This document shows positions 35,842-43,984 of a DNA stretch of 64,000 nt, piece after piece (within the stretch, counting starts at the first letter, position 1; each line of letters starts with the position of its first letter). The notes under the pieces were generated by a model. The model saw nothing but the letters and a program-made list of their open reading frames with translations. It was not told the DNA's origin and made no database searches. This DNA is from Rhodospirillaceae bacterium (lineage in GTDB: Bacteria; Pseudomonadota; Alphaproteobacteria; Rhodospirillales; JABJKH01), in contig JABJKH010000089.1 of NCBI GenBank assembly GCA_018660465.1, positions 62,001-126,000 of the forward strand, given 5' to 3'. The translations under genes and the position numbers were made by a program.

Positions 35842-37035
35842 TTAATCCTTATAGATCATGTTGGCAGCCTTCAGAAGCAGGGTCCGATTGACGCCATCTG
35901 AATGCAAGAAGGCAGCCGCATCACGGATCAGCTTTTCAAATCCGACATCCTTCATAAAGCCGGAACCACCGTGGATTTCTGACGCTTTGGTGACGATTTC
36001 CCAGGCGATTTGAGAGGCGTATACCTTTGGGTAAGCGCCAAGCGTTGGGTCCCATCCAAGGTCTTTATTGTCTGCCGCCCAGCAGGCCCGGTGAATATAG
36101 GTCCGAGCGATATCCAACTTCATCCGCATTTCCGCCAAGTCTGCGCGAATGCCGTCATGATTTATTAATTGCGTACCGCCCTGAACCCGAACCTTGGCCC
36201 ATTCCAGCGCCCGTTCGTAGGCTGACACCGCGACGCCCAATACGCTGGCGGCAGCATAGGCGTTGCTCTGCGGGAAAAATTCCGTCAGCACACCGAAGCC
36301 TTTGCCGACTTCACCGACCACGTTTTCATCGGGAATAAAACAGTCCTGAAAAATGAGCTCAGAATTATTCGCCAGCCGTTCGCCCATTTTGTCGTGGACT
36401 CTGCCAATGGTGAAGCCTTCCATTTCCCGATCGATGATGAAGCAGGTGGCACCACTGGCTAGTCCCTTGCCTTTCTCCGACTGCACGAATAACAGATAGA
36501 TGTTGGCGCGGTTTCCGTTGGAGATGAAATGCTTCATGCCGTTGACTTTCCAACCGCCCTCAACCTTTTCCGCATTGGTCTGAAACGGGAATTTTGGGTC
36601 ATCAAGGGGCAGAAAATAGTTGGAAGCCGTTTCCGGTTCGGTAATCCCAATCGCCAGTAATGAGCGCGGGTCATCGCGGAACCTTGGCAGGTATTTTTCT
36701 TTCTGCTGATCTGTCGTCGCGTTCTGGAAGATTTGCGCTAGCTTAAGCGTCTGCGCCATAACCACGGAAACGCCAAGGTCCCCCTTGGCCAATTCCTCAA
36801 CCACCATGGATGTAGTGAGGGAGTCGGCACCAATGCCACCCCATTCTTCGGTCAGGGTCATGGTGCGGATGCCAAGTTCATCGGCCTTTTCCACCAATTC
36901 CCACGAGAAACAATCAGACGGGTCTTGCTGTCGGTCAAGGTCTGCCGCGACCGGTTTTACTTCTTCTTCAACATATTTGCGGACCGTATCCAGGATTGCT
37001 TCCTGATCCGAATCCAATACGAAAATATCGCTCAT
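35842..37035 (-). CDS. Acyl-CoA dehydrogenase family protein
   Basis: A 397-residue FAD enzyme with the three-domain acyl-CoA dehydrogenase plan: helical N-terminus, middle beta-domain (GWKVNGMKHFISNGNRAN) and C-terminal helices (ASEIHGGSGFMKDVGFEKLIRDAAAFLHSDGVNR). Near the end the usual IYEGT loop with the catalytic Glu reads FLHSDGVN, so an Asp may act as base. That change is known in alicyclic acyl-CoA dehydrogenases. ATG 37035 is used; a start at 37092 would add 19 unconserved residues. No beta-oxidation genes surround it. Confidence 0.88.
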   Translation of the reverse strand: MSDIFVLDSDQEAILDTVRKYVEEEVKPVAADLDRQQDPSDCFSWELVEKADELGIRTMTLTEEWGGIGADSLTTSMVVEELAKGDLGVSVVMAQTLKLAQIFQNATTDQQKEKYLPRFRDDPRSLLAIGITEPETASNYFLPLDDPKFPFQTNAEKVEGGWKVNGMKHFISNGNRANIYLLFVQSEKGKGLASGATCFIIDREMEGFTIGRVHDKMGERLANNSELIFQDCFIPDENVVGEVGKGFGVLTEFFPQSNAYAAASVLGVAVSAYERALEWAKVRVQGGTQLINHDGIRADLAEMRMKLDIARTYIHRACWAADNKDLGWDPTLGAYPKVYASQIAWEIVTKASEIHGGSGFMKDVGFEKLIRDAAAFLHSDGVNRTLLLKAANMIYKD

Positions 37036-37107
37036 GGGAAACTGGCTCCATACCACTATAAATTTTTCGCCATCGTAGTGATATTGCCCCAAAGGGAAAG
37101 GTGCTAA

Positions 37108-37485
37108 TTATTTCTTCTTACAGGGAAACGATTTTGAAATTGCTGCGGCCACAAGCAATGCGGCTGGATAGTGATACTGTTCTGGATGCGCACGCAGGAA
37201 ACTCTTTACCACCGTCACATGAGTATGTGGTGTCGTCCCGAATGGAAAGCATGCCAGATACCCACCCACTTCTGCCTTATTCGCCATCACATCGACGACC
37301 CCGCCGATGTAACCGACGCACAGCGGGTTCTCAGGCATGCCTTCGACTTTGGTAAAACATAACTCAGCCAGGCGTTCGCCGTTCGTCCAATAGGAATTTT
37401 CCTGAGCACTTGACTGGGTAAATGCCGGCGTCACCAAAAGTGCCGCCATCAAGAGAGCCGCCAAAACAACAAGGTTTTTCATCAT
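37108..37485 (-). CDS. Secreted Rap1a/Tai-domain-like protein
   Basis: A 125-residue precursor. ATG 37485 has GGAGG nine bases upstream and opens a signal peptide (MMKNLVVLAALLMAALLVTPAFT). The mature part shows the Rap1a/Tai pattern: Cys in LAELCFTK, LCVGYIGGVVDVMAN, YLACFPFG, VVKSFLRAHPEQYHYPAALLVAAAISKSFPC. Founding members are periplasmic immunity proteins against type VI amidase effectors. No effector or secretion gene is near, so that role is unproven. It follows a paralogous lipoprotein by 16 bases. Confidence 0.75.
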   Translation of the reverse strand: MMKNLVVLAALLMAALLVTPAFTQSSAQENSYWTNGERLAELCFTKVEGMPENPLCVGYIGGVVDVMANKAEVGGYLACFPFGTTPHTHVTVVKSFLRAHPEQYHYPAALLVAAAISKSFPCKKK

Positions 37486-37501
37486 AATAGCCATCCTCCG
37501 T

Positions 37502-38068
37502 TTACGACGTACAAGGATACTCTTCAGCAAAAACCACCATTAAGGCAGAGCGGGCATTTTCATTGTGAGATTCCGGATGCTCCCGTCCCCACCGCAAAAA
37601 GGCCTGCACGGCGCGATCCTTCTGGATGCCTTCATCCGGCACACAGATCAGACTCTTACCTGCCAAGAACTGTACCAAAACCACTGAATCGATAAAGCCC
37701 GCGACATAGCTTGAACAACCATACTTGCCGATCTCAGGATTAACGGATGCAGGGTAACTGCCTTCGCAAGCCCAAATCAGTTGATCCACCTTGAGGCCAG
37801 GGGTTTCAGCATCGACGCCAATTAAGGGTTTCGCGGTGGCTGGCGCAGGCGGGATTTGGGAAGCGATCCCAGGGGCGCGAACGACGATTACTTTTTGCTC
37901 CAAGGCTAAGTCTTGTCCCCCACCTGTCACGGCCTCAGGGTTTCCGGCCGAACTGGCGGGCGCGACTGTCGGGCTCTCTTCGTTGACCAAGCCCAAAGTA
38001 TCACAGCCACCAAGGCCGATTACCGTGACTATTAGCGCTGCCATAAGGGTACGTTTGAATTCAATCAT
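37502..38068 (-). CDS. Lipoprotein with a C-terminal Rap1a/Tai-like domain
   Basis: A 188-residue precursor with lipobox GLGGC (Cys22), a Pro/Ala/Val-rich spacer (about residues 30-95) and a C-terminal domain paralogous to the next gene. The match reads CSSYVAGFIDSVVLVQFLAG, LICVPDEG, AVQAFLRWGREHPESHNENARSALMVVFAEEYPC. The two genes appear to be a tandem duplication, one lipid-anchored and one soluble in the periplasm. Function unknown. A 264-bp inverted-repeat element lies just upstream. Confidence 0.78.
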   Translation of the reverse strand: MIEFKRTLMAALIVTVIGLGGCDTLGLVNEESPTVAPASSAGNPEAVTGGGQDLALEQKVIVVRAPGIASQIPPAPATAKPLIGVDAETPGLKVDQLIWACEGSYPASVNPEIGKYGCSSYVAGFIDSVVLVQFLAGKSLICVPDEGIQKDRAVQAFLRWGREHPESHNENARSALMVVFAEEYPCTS

Positions 38069-38109
38069 GGGCGGAATCGTACAACGAGAAAGTTAATAAA
38101 AAACAATCC

Positions 38110-38373
38110 AGTGGTCTGTATCACCTAAATTACACTCCTACGACGATGGTATGAGGTTTCCGGCGAGGAGTGCATCGCGCCGTGGTGCCATCACCATAAA
38201 CGATGCAGGACGACATCCGGAAGCCTCATACCATCGCCCTTCGGGTCAATTTTCCCATACCCTCGGGGCGTCGAGAAAGCTTGACGATGCTGCGGCATCG
38301 CCCGCACATCCTCTCCTACCGAGGAAATGGGAAAATTGATCGTAGGGGTGTAATTTAGGTGATACAGACCACT
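38110..38373. repeat. 264-bp nested inverted-repeat element (MITE-like, three-way-junction fold)
   Basis: Terminal inverted repeats of 34 bp match with one mismatch (38110-38143 against 38340-38373). Between them are two further inverted repeats side by side: arm A 38144-38163 with 38217-38236 (19 of 20), and arm B 38246-38265 with 38320-38339 (18 of 20). Each arm has a smaller hairpin inside. The whole can fold as a stem with two arms. No transposase and no clear target duplication are seen. It may be a non-autonomous mobile element or a structured RNA or DNA site. It fills most of the 349-base gap 38069-38417. Confidence 0.82.
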
Positions 38374-38417
38374 AAAGCCTAATATTGAGTAAAGTACCTG
38401 CGCGGGTAAAATAGCCC

Positions 38418-39695
38418 ATGCCCTTAATTTCATTCCTCACCCGCAGTGTTAATGTCCGCGAGAATGAGGTGCGCGCGCTGTTCTGGTCGTTCGCCTATTT
38501 CTTCTGCCTGCTCACGGCCTACTACATCCTTCGGCCGTTGCGCGATGAAATGAGTATCGTTGGCGGCACGCGGAACCTACATTGGCTACTGACTGGAAAC
38601 TTTGCCTTGATGCTATTGGCGGTGCCCTTGTTTGGCTGGGTCGTGGCCAAGTTCCCGCGACGCACGTTCATCCCTCTCGTTTATCGCTTCTTTATTCTTA
38701 ACATCTTGATCTTTTTCGCGCTGATGACATTCAAGGAAAATGATCCTTGGATCGCCCGCGCCTTTTTCCTGTGGGTCGGCGTTTTTAACCTTTACATCGT
38801 GTCGGTGTTTTGGGGATTTATGGCTGATATATTTAAGTCCGAACAAGGCAAGAGATTGTTCGGTTTTATATCTGCTGGGGGCTCGGCAGGGGCGTTACTC
38901 GGCCCCATTATTGCCAGAACGCTCGCAGAACCCCTGGGGCCGGTAAATTTGCTCCTGCTATCGGCTGTGTTCTTGGAACTAACCCAGGTCTGTTTTCGCG
39001 CCCTTATCAATGACCCGGCTCTCACTAAAGCGGATCACAAACCCAAGCCCATTGGCGGAAGCATTTTTGCTGGGTTCTCTGCTGTGGCACGCTCGCCCTA
39101 CTTGCTCGGCATCTGTGTTTATATGTTTCTCTACACCAGCACTTCGACGTTTCTTTGGCTTCAGCAAATCAACATCATCGATGCCAACGTAAAGGCACAG
39201 GTCGCCCGCATCGAAATTTTTGCATCGCTGGATATGATCGTCGGTGCCCTCACCATATTGGCGCAGTTGTTTGTAACGGGACGGTTCATGCCAAAACTCG
39301 GCGTTGGTGTTTTTATCGCGGCAGTACCGGTCTTTACTCTGGCCGGGTTTCTGGCGCTGATAATTGCACCACATGGGATATTCTTGATCCTTTTCAACAC
39401 GCTGCGACGGGCTGCCAACTTTGCGCTCTCCAAACCAGCGCGTGAAGTTCTCTATACGGTCGTCACCCCAGAGCAAAAATTTAAGCCAAAAGTGTTTAAT
39501 GATACTGTAGCCTATAGAGGCGGCGATGCGGTTACCGGATGGGTACACGCCGGCCTGGATCACGGGCTTGGGTTCGAGCTTCCAGCCCTGGCAGGGGTCG
39601 CGGCTGCCTATTCCGCCGTCTGGATCGGAACATCTGTTTATTTGGGACGCAAACAGGAACAAATGGCTGCAGGAGAAAACCATGTACGGACCTAA
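38418..39695 (+). CDS. MFS / NTP-NDP exchange-like transporter
   Basis: A 425-residue protein with about 12 membrane helices. The start resembles the ATP/ADP-translocase-like branch found in free-living bacteria (ALFWSFAYFFCLLTAYYILRPLRDEMSI). VFWGFMADIFKSEQGKRLFGFISAGGSAGALLGPI is the conserved middle loop of that branch. True nucleotide exchange is doubtful in a free-living cell; the substrate is unknown. It overlaps the aldo/keto reductase gene by 14 bases. Confidence 0.82.
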   Translation: MPLISFLTRSVNVRENEVRALFWSFAYFFCLLTAYYILRPLRDEMSIVGGTRNLHWLLTGNFALMLLAVPLFGWVVAKFPRRTFIPLVYRFFILNILIFFALMTFKENDPWIARAFFLWVGVFNLYIVSVFWGFMADIFKSEQGKRLFGFISAGGSAGALLGPIIARTLAEPLGPVNLLLLSAVFLELTQVCFRALINDPALTKADHKPKPIGGSIFAGFSAVARSPYLLGICVYMFLYTSTSTFLWLQQINIIDANVKAQVARIEIFASLDMIVGALTILAQLFVTGRFMPKLGVGVFIAAVPVFTLAGFLALIIAPHGIFLILFNTLRRAANFALSKPAREVLYTVVTPEQKFKPKVFNDTVAYRGGDAVTGWVHAGLDHGLGFELPALAGVAAAYSAVWIGTSVYLGRKQEQMAAGENHVRT

Positions 39696-40608
39696 ACTCA
39701 GCAGGAAATCGTTTCTTCAATTAGCAGGAGGCACTGCGCTGTCGGCGCTATCAGGCCAGCACGCGTGGGCAACCCCCGCGACCATGCGCACCAAGCTGAT
39801 CCCTGTGTCAGGTGAAGCTTTGCCCGTTGTCGGGCTTGGAACATCCAGAGTGTTTGATATTGGTGGTAGAGAGTCAGAGCGCGCTCCCCGGCGTGAAGTT
39901 TTAAAGCTTCTATTACAAGCGGGTGGGACCGTTATCGATTCATCTCCCATGTACGGGGAGGCGGAAGAGGTTGTGGGTGATCTTCTTCGCGATATTAGCT
40001 TCACGCCAAAACCATTTGTTGCGACCAAAGTTTGGACGGAAGGCCGTCAAGATGGCATCGAGCAAATGGCAAAGTCGGCCCGCCTTCTCCGCACACCGAA
40101 GATCGACCTGATCCAAATTCATAATTTGGTCGACTGGCGCACCCATTTGAAAACCCTTCGGCGCATGAAGGAAGAAGGCACGATCCGCTACATCGGCATC
40201 ACCCATTACACCGACTGGGGACAGGCCGAATTGGCGGCAATCATTGGCTCCAATCAATTCGATTTTGTGCAAACCGAATACGCCATTGATACCCGTAAGG
40301 CGGAAGAGCGTCTGCTGCCCTTGGCACGGGACAAAGGCACAGCCGTCATCATCAACCGACCGTTTCAGCGGGGCAGCTTGTTCCGCGCTGTCAGAGGCCA
40401 AAAACTTCCGCCCTGGGCGGCAGACTTTCAGTGTAAGAGCTGGGGTCAATACTTTCTAAAATTTGTTTTGTCCCATCCGTCCGTCACCTGCACGATCCCC
40501 GGCACCAGCAAGCCCAAGCATATGCGCGATAATGTGCAGGCTGGGTTGGGGCGGTTCCCAAATGAAAAAGAGCGCCAAAAGATGGTGGCCTATTTGGAGA
40601 GTCTATAA
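39682..40608 (+). CDS. Aldo/keto reductase with a Tat-like leader
   Basis: A 308-residue (beta/alpha)8 oxidoreductase. Tetrad residues can be assigned: Asp and Tyr in VIDSSPMYGEAEE, Lys in VATKVW, His in DLIQIHN. The C-terminal NADPH site includes TIPGTSKPKHMRDN. The N-terminus (SRKSFLQLAGGTALSAL) resembles a twin-arginine signal with Arg-Lys instead of Arg-Arg, so export is possible but uncertain. ATG 39682 has AGGAG six bases before it and overlaps the transporter gene by 14 bases. Confidence 0.9.
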   Translation: MYGPKLSRKSFLQLAGGTALSALSGQHAWATPATMRTKLIPVSGEALPVVGLGTSRVFDIGGRESERAPRREVLKLLLQAGGTVIDSSPMYGEAEEVVGDLLRDISFTPKPFVATKVWTEGRQDGIEQMAKSARLLRTPKIDLIQIHNLVDWRTHLKTLRRMKEEGTIRYIGITHYTDWGQAELAAIIGSNQFDFVQTEYAIDTRKAEERLLPLARDKGTAVIINRPFQRGSLFRAVRGQKLPPWAADFQCKSWGQYFLKFVLSHPSVTCTIPGTSKPKHMRDNVQAGLGRFPNEKERQKMVAYLESL

Positions 40609-41622
40609 GGACGCCCGAATAATCATCTTCATCCGCCCAGGCTCATCGGTCGCTAACATTTCCATGGCCTTATTGAGATCGGTCATGGGGAGGACGTGTG
40701 TGATCAAGGGTTTTATCTGGATATCGCCATCTCGCACCAACTTGGTACTTGCCGGAAATGAATTGGCCAGCGACGCACGGGCATTGATGATTTTAAGTTC
40801 CTTGAAGTAGAAATCATAGAACGGCAGCTTGCCCTCTTTCTCCGTATAAATTCCAAAGGGAAGTATCCGGCCGCCCAACCGAACGAGGTCCATGGTCTGG
40901 GCCAGGGTGTAGAGCTTACCGGCTGTCTCAATCCCCAGATCAGCCCCGCGTCCATCGGTCGCTTCAAGGATACGCTCAGGGGTGTCTTCATCCGGCGCCA
41001 ACGTCAGGTCAGCGCCAAATTTTTCCGCCATGTCACGCTTCCATTTACTGCGGGTAATGCCAATGACTTTGCCAGCACCCAGAGCCTTGGCCAATTGGAC
41101 GTGAAGTTGGCCGGCAACACCTAGCCCGGTCACGACAACGGTTTCGCCCGGCACAATTTCCGCCAACATTTGCGCATGCCAGCACGTGCTAAACACTTGG
41201 ATAAAGGCCGCTTCATCATCATCGACATCGTCAGGGATCGAATGGGCATTGGTCTCTGGGATTGTCATGTATTCGGCAAATCCACCGTTTCGTTCGCGGC
41301 CGATCAAAAGGCTGTTGGGGCAAAGATTGGTCTGGCCAATTTTGCAATGAAAGCAGGTTCCGCACGCACAGGTGGGATCGATTACGACTCTCGTTCCAGG
41401 TCCGGCTCCATTAGCGGTGTGGCCCTTAACAATTTCGCCAGTGATTTCGTGCCCCATGACCAACGGCAACCGAGCCGGCATGCCACCATCGAATATTTTT
41501 AAATCTGTTCCGCAGATGCCGCTGCCCGTGACGCGAACCAATGCCTCACCGTCAGCCGGGACAGGCTGGGGAATTTCTTGCTCTTCAATCTTGCTGAGCG
41601 CGGTTAGAACCATCGCCTTCAT
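40603..41622 (-). CDS. Zinc-dependent alcohol dehydrogenase (MDR family)
   Basis: A 339-residue medium-chain dehydrogenase. Catalytic zinc ligands are in GSGICGTDLKI and MGHEITGEIV; a structural zinc site is formed by CACGTCFHCKIGQTNLC. The cofactor loop VVTGLGVAGQL is somewhat atypical, GLGVAG instead of GxGxxG. The family includes threonine and sorbitol dehydrogenases; the substrate is not resolved. It overlaps the convergent aldo/keto reductase by six bases. Confidence 0.92.
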   Translation of the reverse strand: MKAMVLTALSKIEEQEIPQPVPADGEALVRVTGSGICGTDLKIFDGGMPARLPLVMGHEITGEIVKGHTANGAGPGTRVVIDPTCACGTCFHCKIGQTNLCPNSLLIGRERNGGFAEYMTIPETNAHSIPDDVDDDEAAFIQVFSTCWHAQMLAEIVPGETVVVTGLGVAGQLHVQLAKALGAGKVIGITRSKWKRDMAEKFGADLTLAPDEDTPERILEATDGRGADLGIETAGKLYTLAQTMDLVRLGGRILPFGIYTEKEGKLPFYDFYFKELKIINARASLANSFPASTKLVRDGDIQIKPLITHVLPMTDLNKAMEMLATDEPGRMKMIIRASL

Positions 41623-41704
41623 CGGGGCACCTTCTCAAAATAAATGGTGTCCATATCTAAACTAAGCACCCCTTGATGGAAAGCGTCCGCCCCTCGGCGC
41701 ACGC

Positions 41705-41740
41705 AAAAAAAGGGTGCGTCCCTGCAAAGGAACGCACCCA
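41705..41740 (-). terminator. Intrinsic terminator of hsp20
   Basis: On the minus strand GGGTGCGT (41732-41739) pairs with ACGCACCC (41712-41719), extended by two further G-C pairs with one bulge, and is followed by seven T (41711-41705). It lies 27 bases after the hsp20 stop. Confidence 0.88.
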
Positions 41741-41765
41741 GTTTTGGGAGGCTTCAGAATAAAAA

Positions 41766-42254
41766 CTACGCGGCTTCTTTATCGCCGACGCCGAGCATCT
41801 TTTTCGCTTTACTGGTCAGTGATGCCGCCGGACCTTTGGCGATTTCGATCTTGCGCGGTTTCAGTTCCTCTGGAACTTCGCGTTCAAGATCAATGGTCAG
41901 CACGCCGTTCTCCAAATTTCCGCCGATGACTTTCAGGTGATCGGCCAAATCAAACGACCGCTGGAACGCTCGAGTTGCGATACCACGATGCAGATAGCGG
42001 GCATCGGCAGTGTCCTCAGTAGATTTGCCGCTGACGGTTAGACGATCCGCTTCGACCGTTACTTCCAAATCGTCCTCAGAAAATCCGGCAACCGCCATGG
42101 TGATCCGGTAAGCGTCTTCGTCAACCGCCTCGATATTATAGGGCGGGTAACTCGGCACCGAATTGGCGCGCTCAAGACTTTCGTCGAACACACGCTGGAA
42201 GCGATCAAAACCGATGGTGGAAGGGAACAGGGGTGAGAAATCAAATGTACGCAT
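41766..42254 (-). CDS. Small heat-shock protein Hsp20 (IbpA-like)
   Basis: A 162-residue alpha-crystallin-domain chaperone that binds unfolding proteins without ATP. The domain spans about residues 35-130 (YNIEAVDEDAYRITMAVAGFSEDDLEVTVEADRLTVSG), with the class A signature YLHRGIATRAFQRSFDLADHLKV and the C-terminal LEREVPEELKPRKIEI anchor. ATG 42254 has AGGAG eight bases upstream. Upstream are a heat-shock sigma promoter and a leader hairpin that can hide the ribosome site; a terminator follows. It is a single-gene heat-shock unit. Confidence 0.95.
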   Translation of the reverse strand: MRTFDFSPLFPSTIGFDRFQRVFDESLERANSVPSYPPYNIEAVDEDAYRITMAVAGFSEDDLEVTVEADRLTVSGKSTEDTADARYLHRGIATRAFQRSFDLADHLKVIGGNLENGVLTIDLEREVPEELKPRKIEIAKGPAASLTSKAKKMLGVGDKEAA

Positions 42255-42256
42255 GA

Positions 42257-42280
42257 CATATTCTCCTTTCGAGCAATATG
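42257..42280 (-). promoter_or_regulatory. ROSE-like RNA thermosensor hairpin before hsp20
   Basis: In the transcript CAUAUUGCU pairs across a short loop with AGGAGAAUAUG, placing the AGGAG ribosome site in the stem opposite UUGCU. The UUGCU/AGGAG pairing with its internal mismatch is the hallmark of ROSE elements, which melt on heating and occur upstream of alphaproteobacterial small heat-shock genes. The rest of the ~110-base leader contains further hairpin-forming stretches. Confidence 0.65.
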
Positions 42281-42372
42281 TTTTAGTTTCGGAACCCGCC
42301 ACCATGGCCTGGCTCCTATTTTTGCCGGTGAGATTGGGACCCTTCATAGGCATCCCAGTACCGACAAAACTG

Positions 42373-42400
42373 ATATAGTTGGCGAAATTTCCGGCGCAAG
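42373..42400 (-). promoter_or_regulatory. RpoH (sigma32) promoter candidate of hsp20
   Basis: On the minus strand CTTG (42400-42397), 18 bases, then CTATAT (42378-42373) match the alphaproteobacterial heat-shock sigma pattern CTTG-N17/18-CYTATNT. It would give a leader of about 110 bases containing the thermosensor hairpin. Confidence 0.6.
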
Positions 42401-42422
42401 TATCGGACGAAAAAAAATTTGA

Positions 42423-43286
42423 TTAGGTCAAATATTTCTCAATTTCGTCAGCAAACACCTGCTCAGAATCATCCTCCGGTGCATAGCCCACGACCTCACG
42501 AGCATTATCAAGGCTCCAGAACGCACGTGTATTATCTGAAATTCCGTAAAAAATCTGATGGGGAATACCGTCTGAATTTTTGATATCGACCGTTTCGATG
42601 GATTTGATATAGAGCTGGCACATGTCACGTGGGCTAAAATAGGCGCCTAAGTTGCGGCGATACGACGTCGGGTTCGAATGTAACTTCTCACCATCAATCG
42701 TCCTGGGCGCGCCGATGCGGATGTGAACGTTTTCCACCGCCTTGCCAAACCGCCCGGTGGCGAACACAAAACCCATGTGCTCGTACGCGGCCTTCGTCCA
42801 GCCATAAAAATTATCGGATTTTGGATATGTTTCTGGGCCAATCATCCGCTTCTCACCGCTGTGTATCGTGCTTTCATACCAATCTGTTGCATGGTTGGAA
42901 CTCGCCACAACGACGCGGCCTATATTTTCCTCCATCGCCAATTTAAAAACATGGAACGCCATATCCAGACTGTCCCGTTCCGGATAATACGAATCAACAT
43001 TGTTGGGCGGGCGGGCGTCCAACCACTGAACAGGCGCATTGCTTTTGAGGCCAGGCCGACTGATCCGGGCATTATGAACAACGGCATCGATGCCTTGAAA
43101 ATGGTGTCGGTATGACTCGATATCCGGATTGCTCAGATCGACTTCAATAATATCTTCAATCACCCCTTCCCGGCCTTGTTTCTGACTATCGAGAAGGACA
43201 AGTTCATAACGATCACGGAATATGGGCAAAAGCTGAGACGAGATATATCCAGCAGCCCCCGTTATCAGCACACGTTTTTTACTCAT
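42423..43286 (-). CDS. NAD-dependent epimerase/dehydratase family protein (uronate-dehydrogenase-like)
   Basis: A 287-residue extended SDR. The cofactor loop is VLITGAAGYISSQLLP, and the catalytic YGWTKAAYEHMG has the proper YxxxK. VVVASSNHATDWY and FSPRDMCQLYIKSIE resemble the uronate dehydrogenase group, which oxidises galacturonate or glucuronate to the lactone. The substrate is inferred weakly. Single gene, between hsp20 and the small membrane protein gene. Confidence 0.85.
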   Translation of the reverse strand: MSKKRVLITGAAGYISSQLLPIFRDRYELVLLDSQKQGREGVIEDIIEVDLSNPDIESYRHHFQGIDAVVHNARISRPGLKSNAPVQWLDARPPNNVDSYYPERDSLDMAFHVFKLAMEENIGRVVVASSNHATDWYESTIHSGEKRMIGPETYPKSDNFYGWTKAAYEHMGFVFATGRFGKAVENVHIRIGAPRTIDGEKLHSNPTSYRRNLGAYFSPRDMCQLYIKSIETVDIKNSDGIPHQIFYGISDNTRAFWSLDNAREVVGYAPEDDSEQVFADEIEKYLT

Positions 43287-43406
43287 TATGTTGCTTTCTC
43301 CTTAAAGTTTTTTTGCCCTGTGACCCCGGTCACTGTCACTATAAGCTCAAATCGTTACTATTACGTAATGAAAATGAGGAACAGCCAGAGGAAATAGGAG
43401 GTAGAA

Positions 43407-43568
43407 ATGAACGTATTACTTACAGTGTTAACCGATGTTTGGTATCTTTGGGCCGATCTATTTACCTGGCTCCCTTACAGCGATGTTTTTGCAGTTTGCA
43501 CCTTGGCCGGTAGCCTACTAATTGCGGGCAAGATCATCCACACAGTTATGGGCAGCACCTGCCACTAA
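43407..43568 (+). CDS. 53-residue small membrane protein
   Basis: A short reading frame that begins with ATG 43407 after a strong AGGAGG (five bases away) and ends at TAA 43568. It encodes MNVLLTVLTDVWYLWADLFT, a hydrophobic middle (VFAVCTLAGSLLIAGKIIHTV) and a Cys/His end (GSTCH). One to two membrane segments are likely. A strong terminator follows within 100 bases, supporting a dedicated transcript. No family is recognised; small stress or envelope peptides are a possible class. Confidence 0.65.
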   Translation: MNVLLTVLTDVWYLWADLFTWLPYSDVFAVCTLAGSLLIAGKIIHTVMGSTCH

Positions 43569-43617
43569 AATCCAAACACGCCCACCACCACAACATGCCG
43601 GCTACGGTGGGCAACAG

Positions 43618-43662
43618 CCTCGCGAACTCTTAGCTAGGGGGAAGAGTTCGCGGGGCATTTTT
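43618..43662 (+). terminator. Strong intrinsic terminator after the small membrane protein gene
   Basis: CGCGAACTCTT (43621-43631) pairs perfectly with AAGAGTTCGCG (43642-43652) and the stem extends three pairs at its base, followed by GCATTTTT. A lesser hairpin (43580-43586 with 43606-43612) precedes it. Its tail reaches the end of the convergent ferredoxin-like gene. Confidence 0.9.
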
Positions 43663-43984
43663 ATGAACCCAACAAATGTAGCGGAGGATCATCATCCGTA
43701 TCACGAGTGCCGCATTCCGCCTCTAGTTCCTCAAGCAGCCCTGTGACTTTATCAAGCGACATTTCAAAGTAAAATCGGCCCCCCGGTGCCAATCTCATGG
43801 ATGGTCCCTTGGTACATTGGCCAAGACAAACAATGCGCTGCGTCTCAATGTCTATTTGTCGTTCGAGTATTCCCTGTTCTAAGGCTTTGGCAATATCCTC
43901 GCTGCCGCTGCCCGCGCACGACCGCTGCCCCAATTGAAAGCGGCGGTTCACACACATCACCAATATTTCGGGCTTTTCCGTCAT
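43661..43984 (-). CDS. (2Fe-2S) ferredoxin domain protein, thioredoxin-like
   Basis: A 107-residue protein with four Cys spaced like thioredoxin-like [2Fe-2S] ferredoxins: Cys11 and Cys23 (MCVNRRFQLGQRSCAG), then Cys53 and Cys57 (VCLGQCTKGPSMRLAPGG). Such proteins act as small electron carriers, often beside cobalamin or metabolic genes; none is adjacent here. The Asp-rich tail (GTRDTDDDPP) is variable. It stands alone, divergent from pyk. Confidence 0.85.
   Translation of the reverse strand: MTEKPEILVMCVNRRFQLGQRSCAGSGSEDIAKALEQGILERQIDIETQRIVCLGQCTKGPSMRLAPGGRFYFEMSLDKVTGLLEELEAECGTRDTDDDPPLHLLGS

Noticed and set aside
38110-38373. tRNA or known riboswitch from the multi-arm fold
   Set aside because: Arms are far longer than tRNA arms and no conserved riboswitch core was recognised. 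A repeat element is the safer description.
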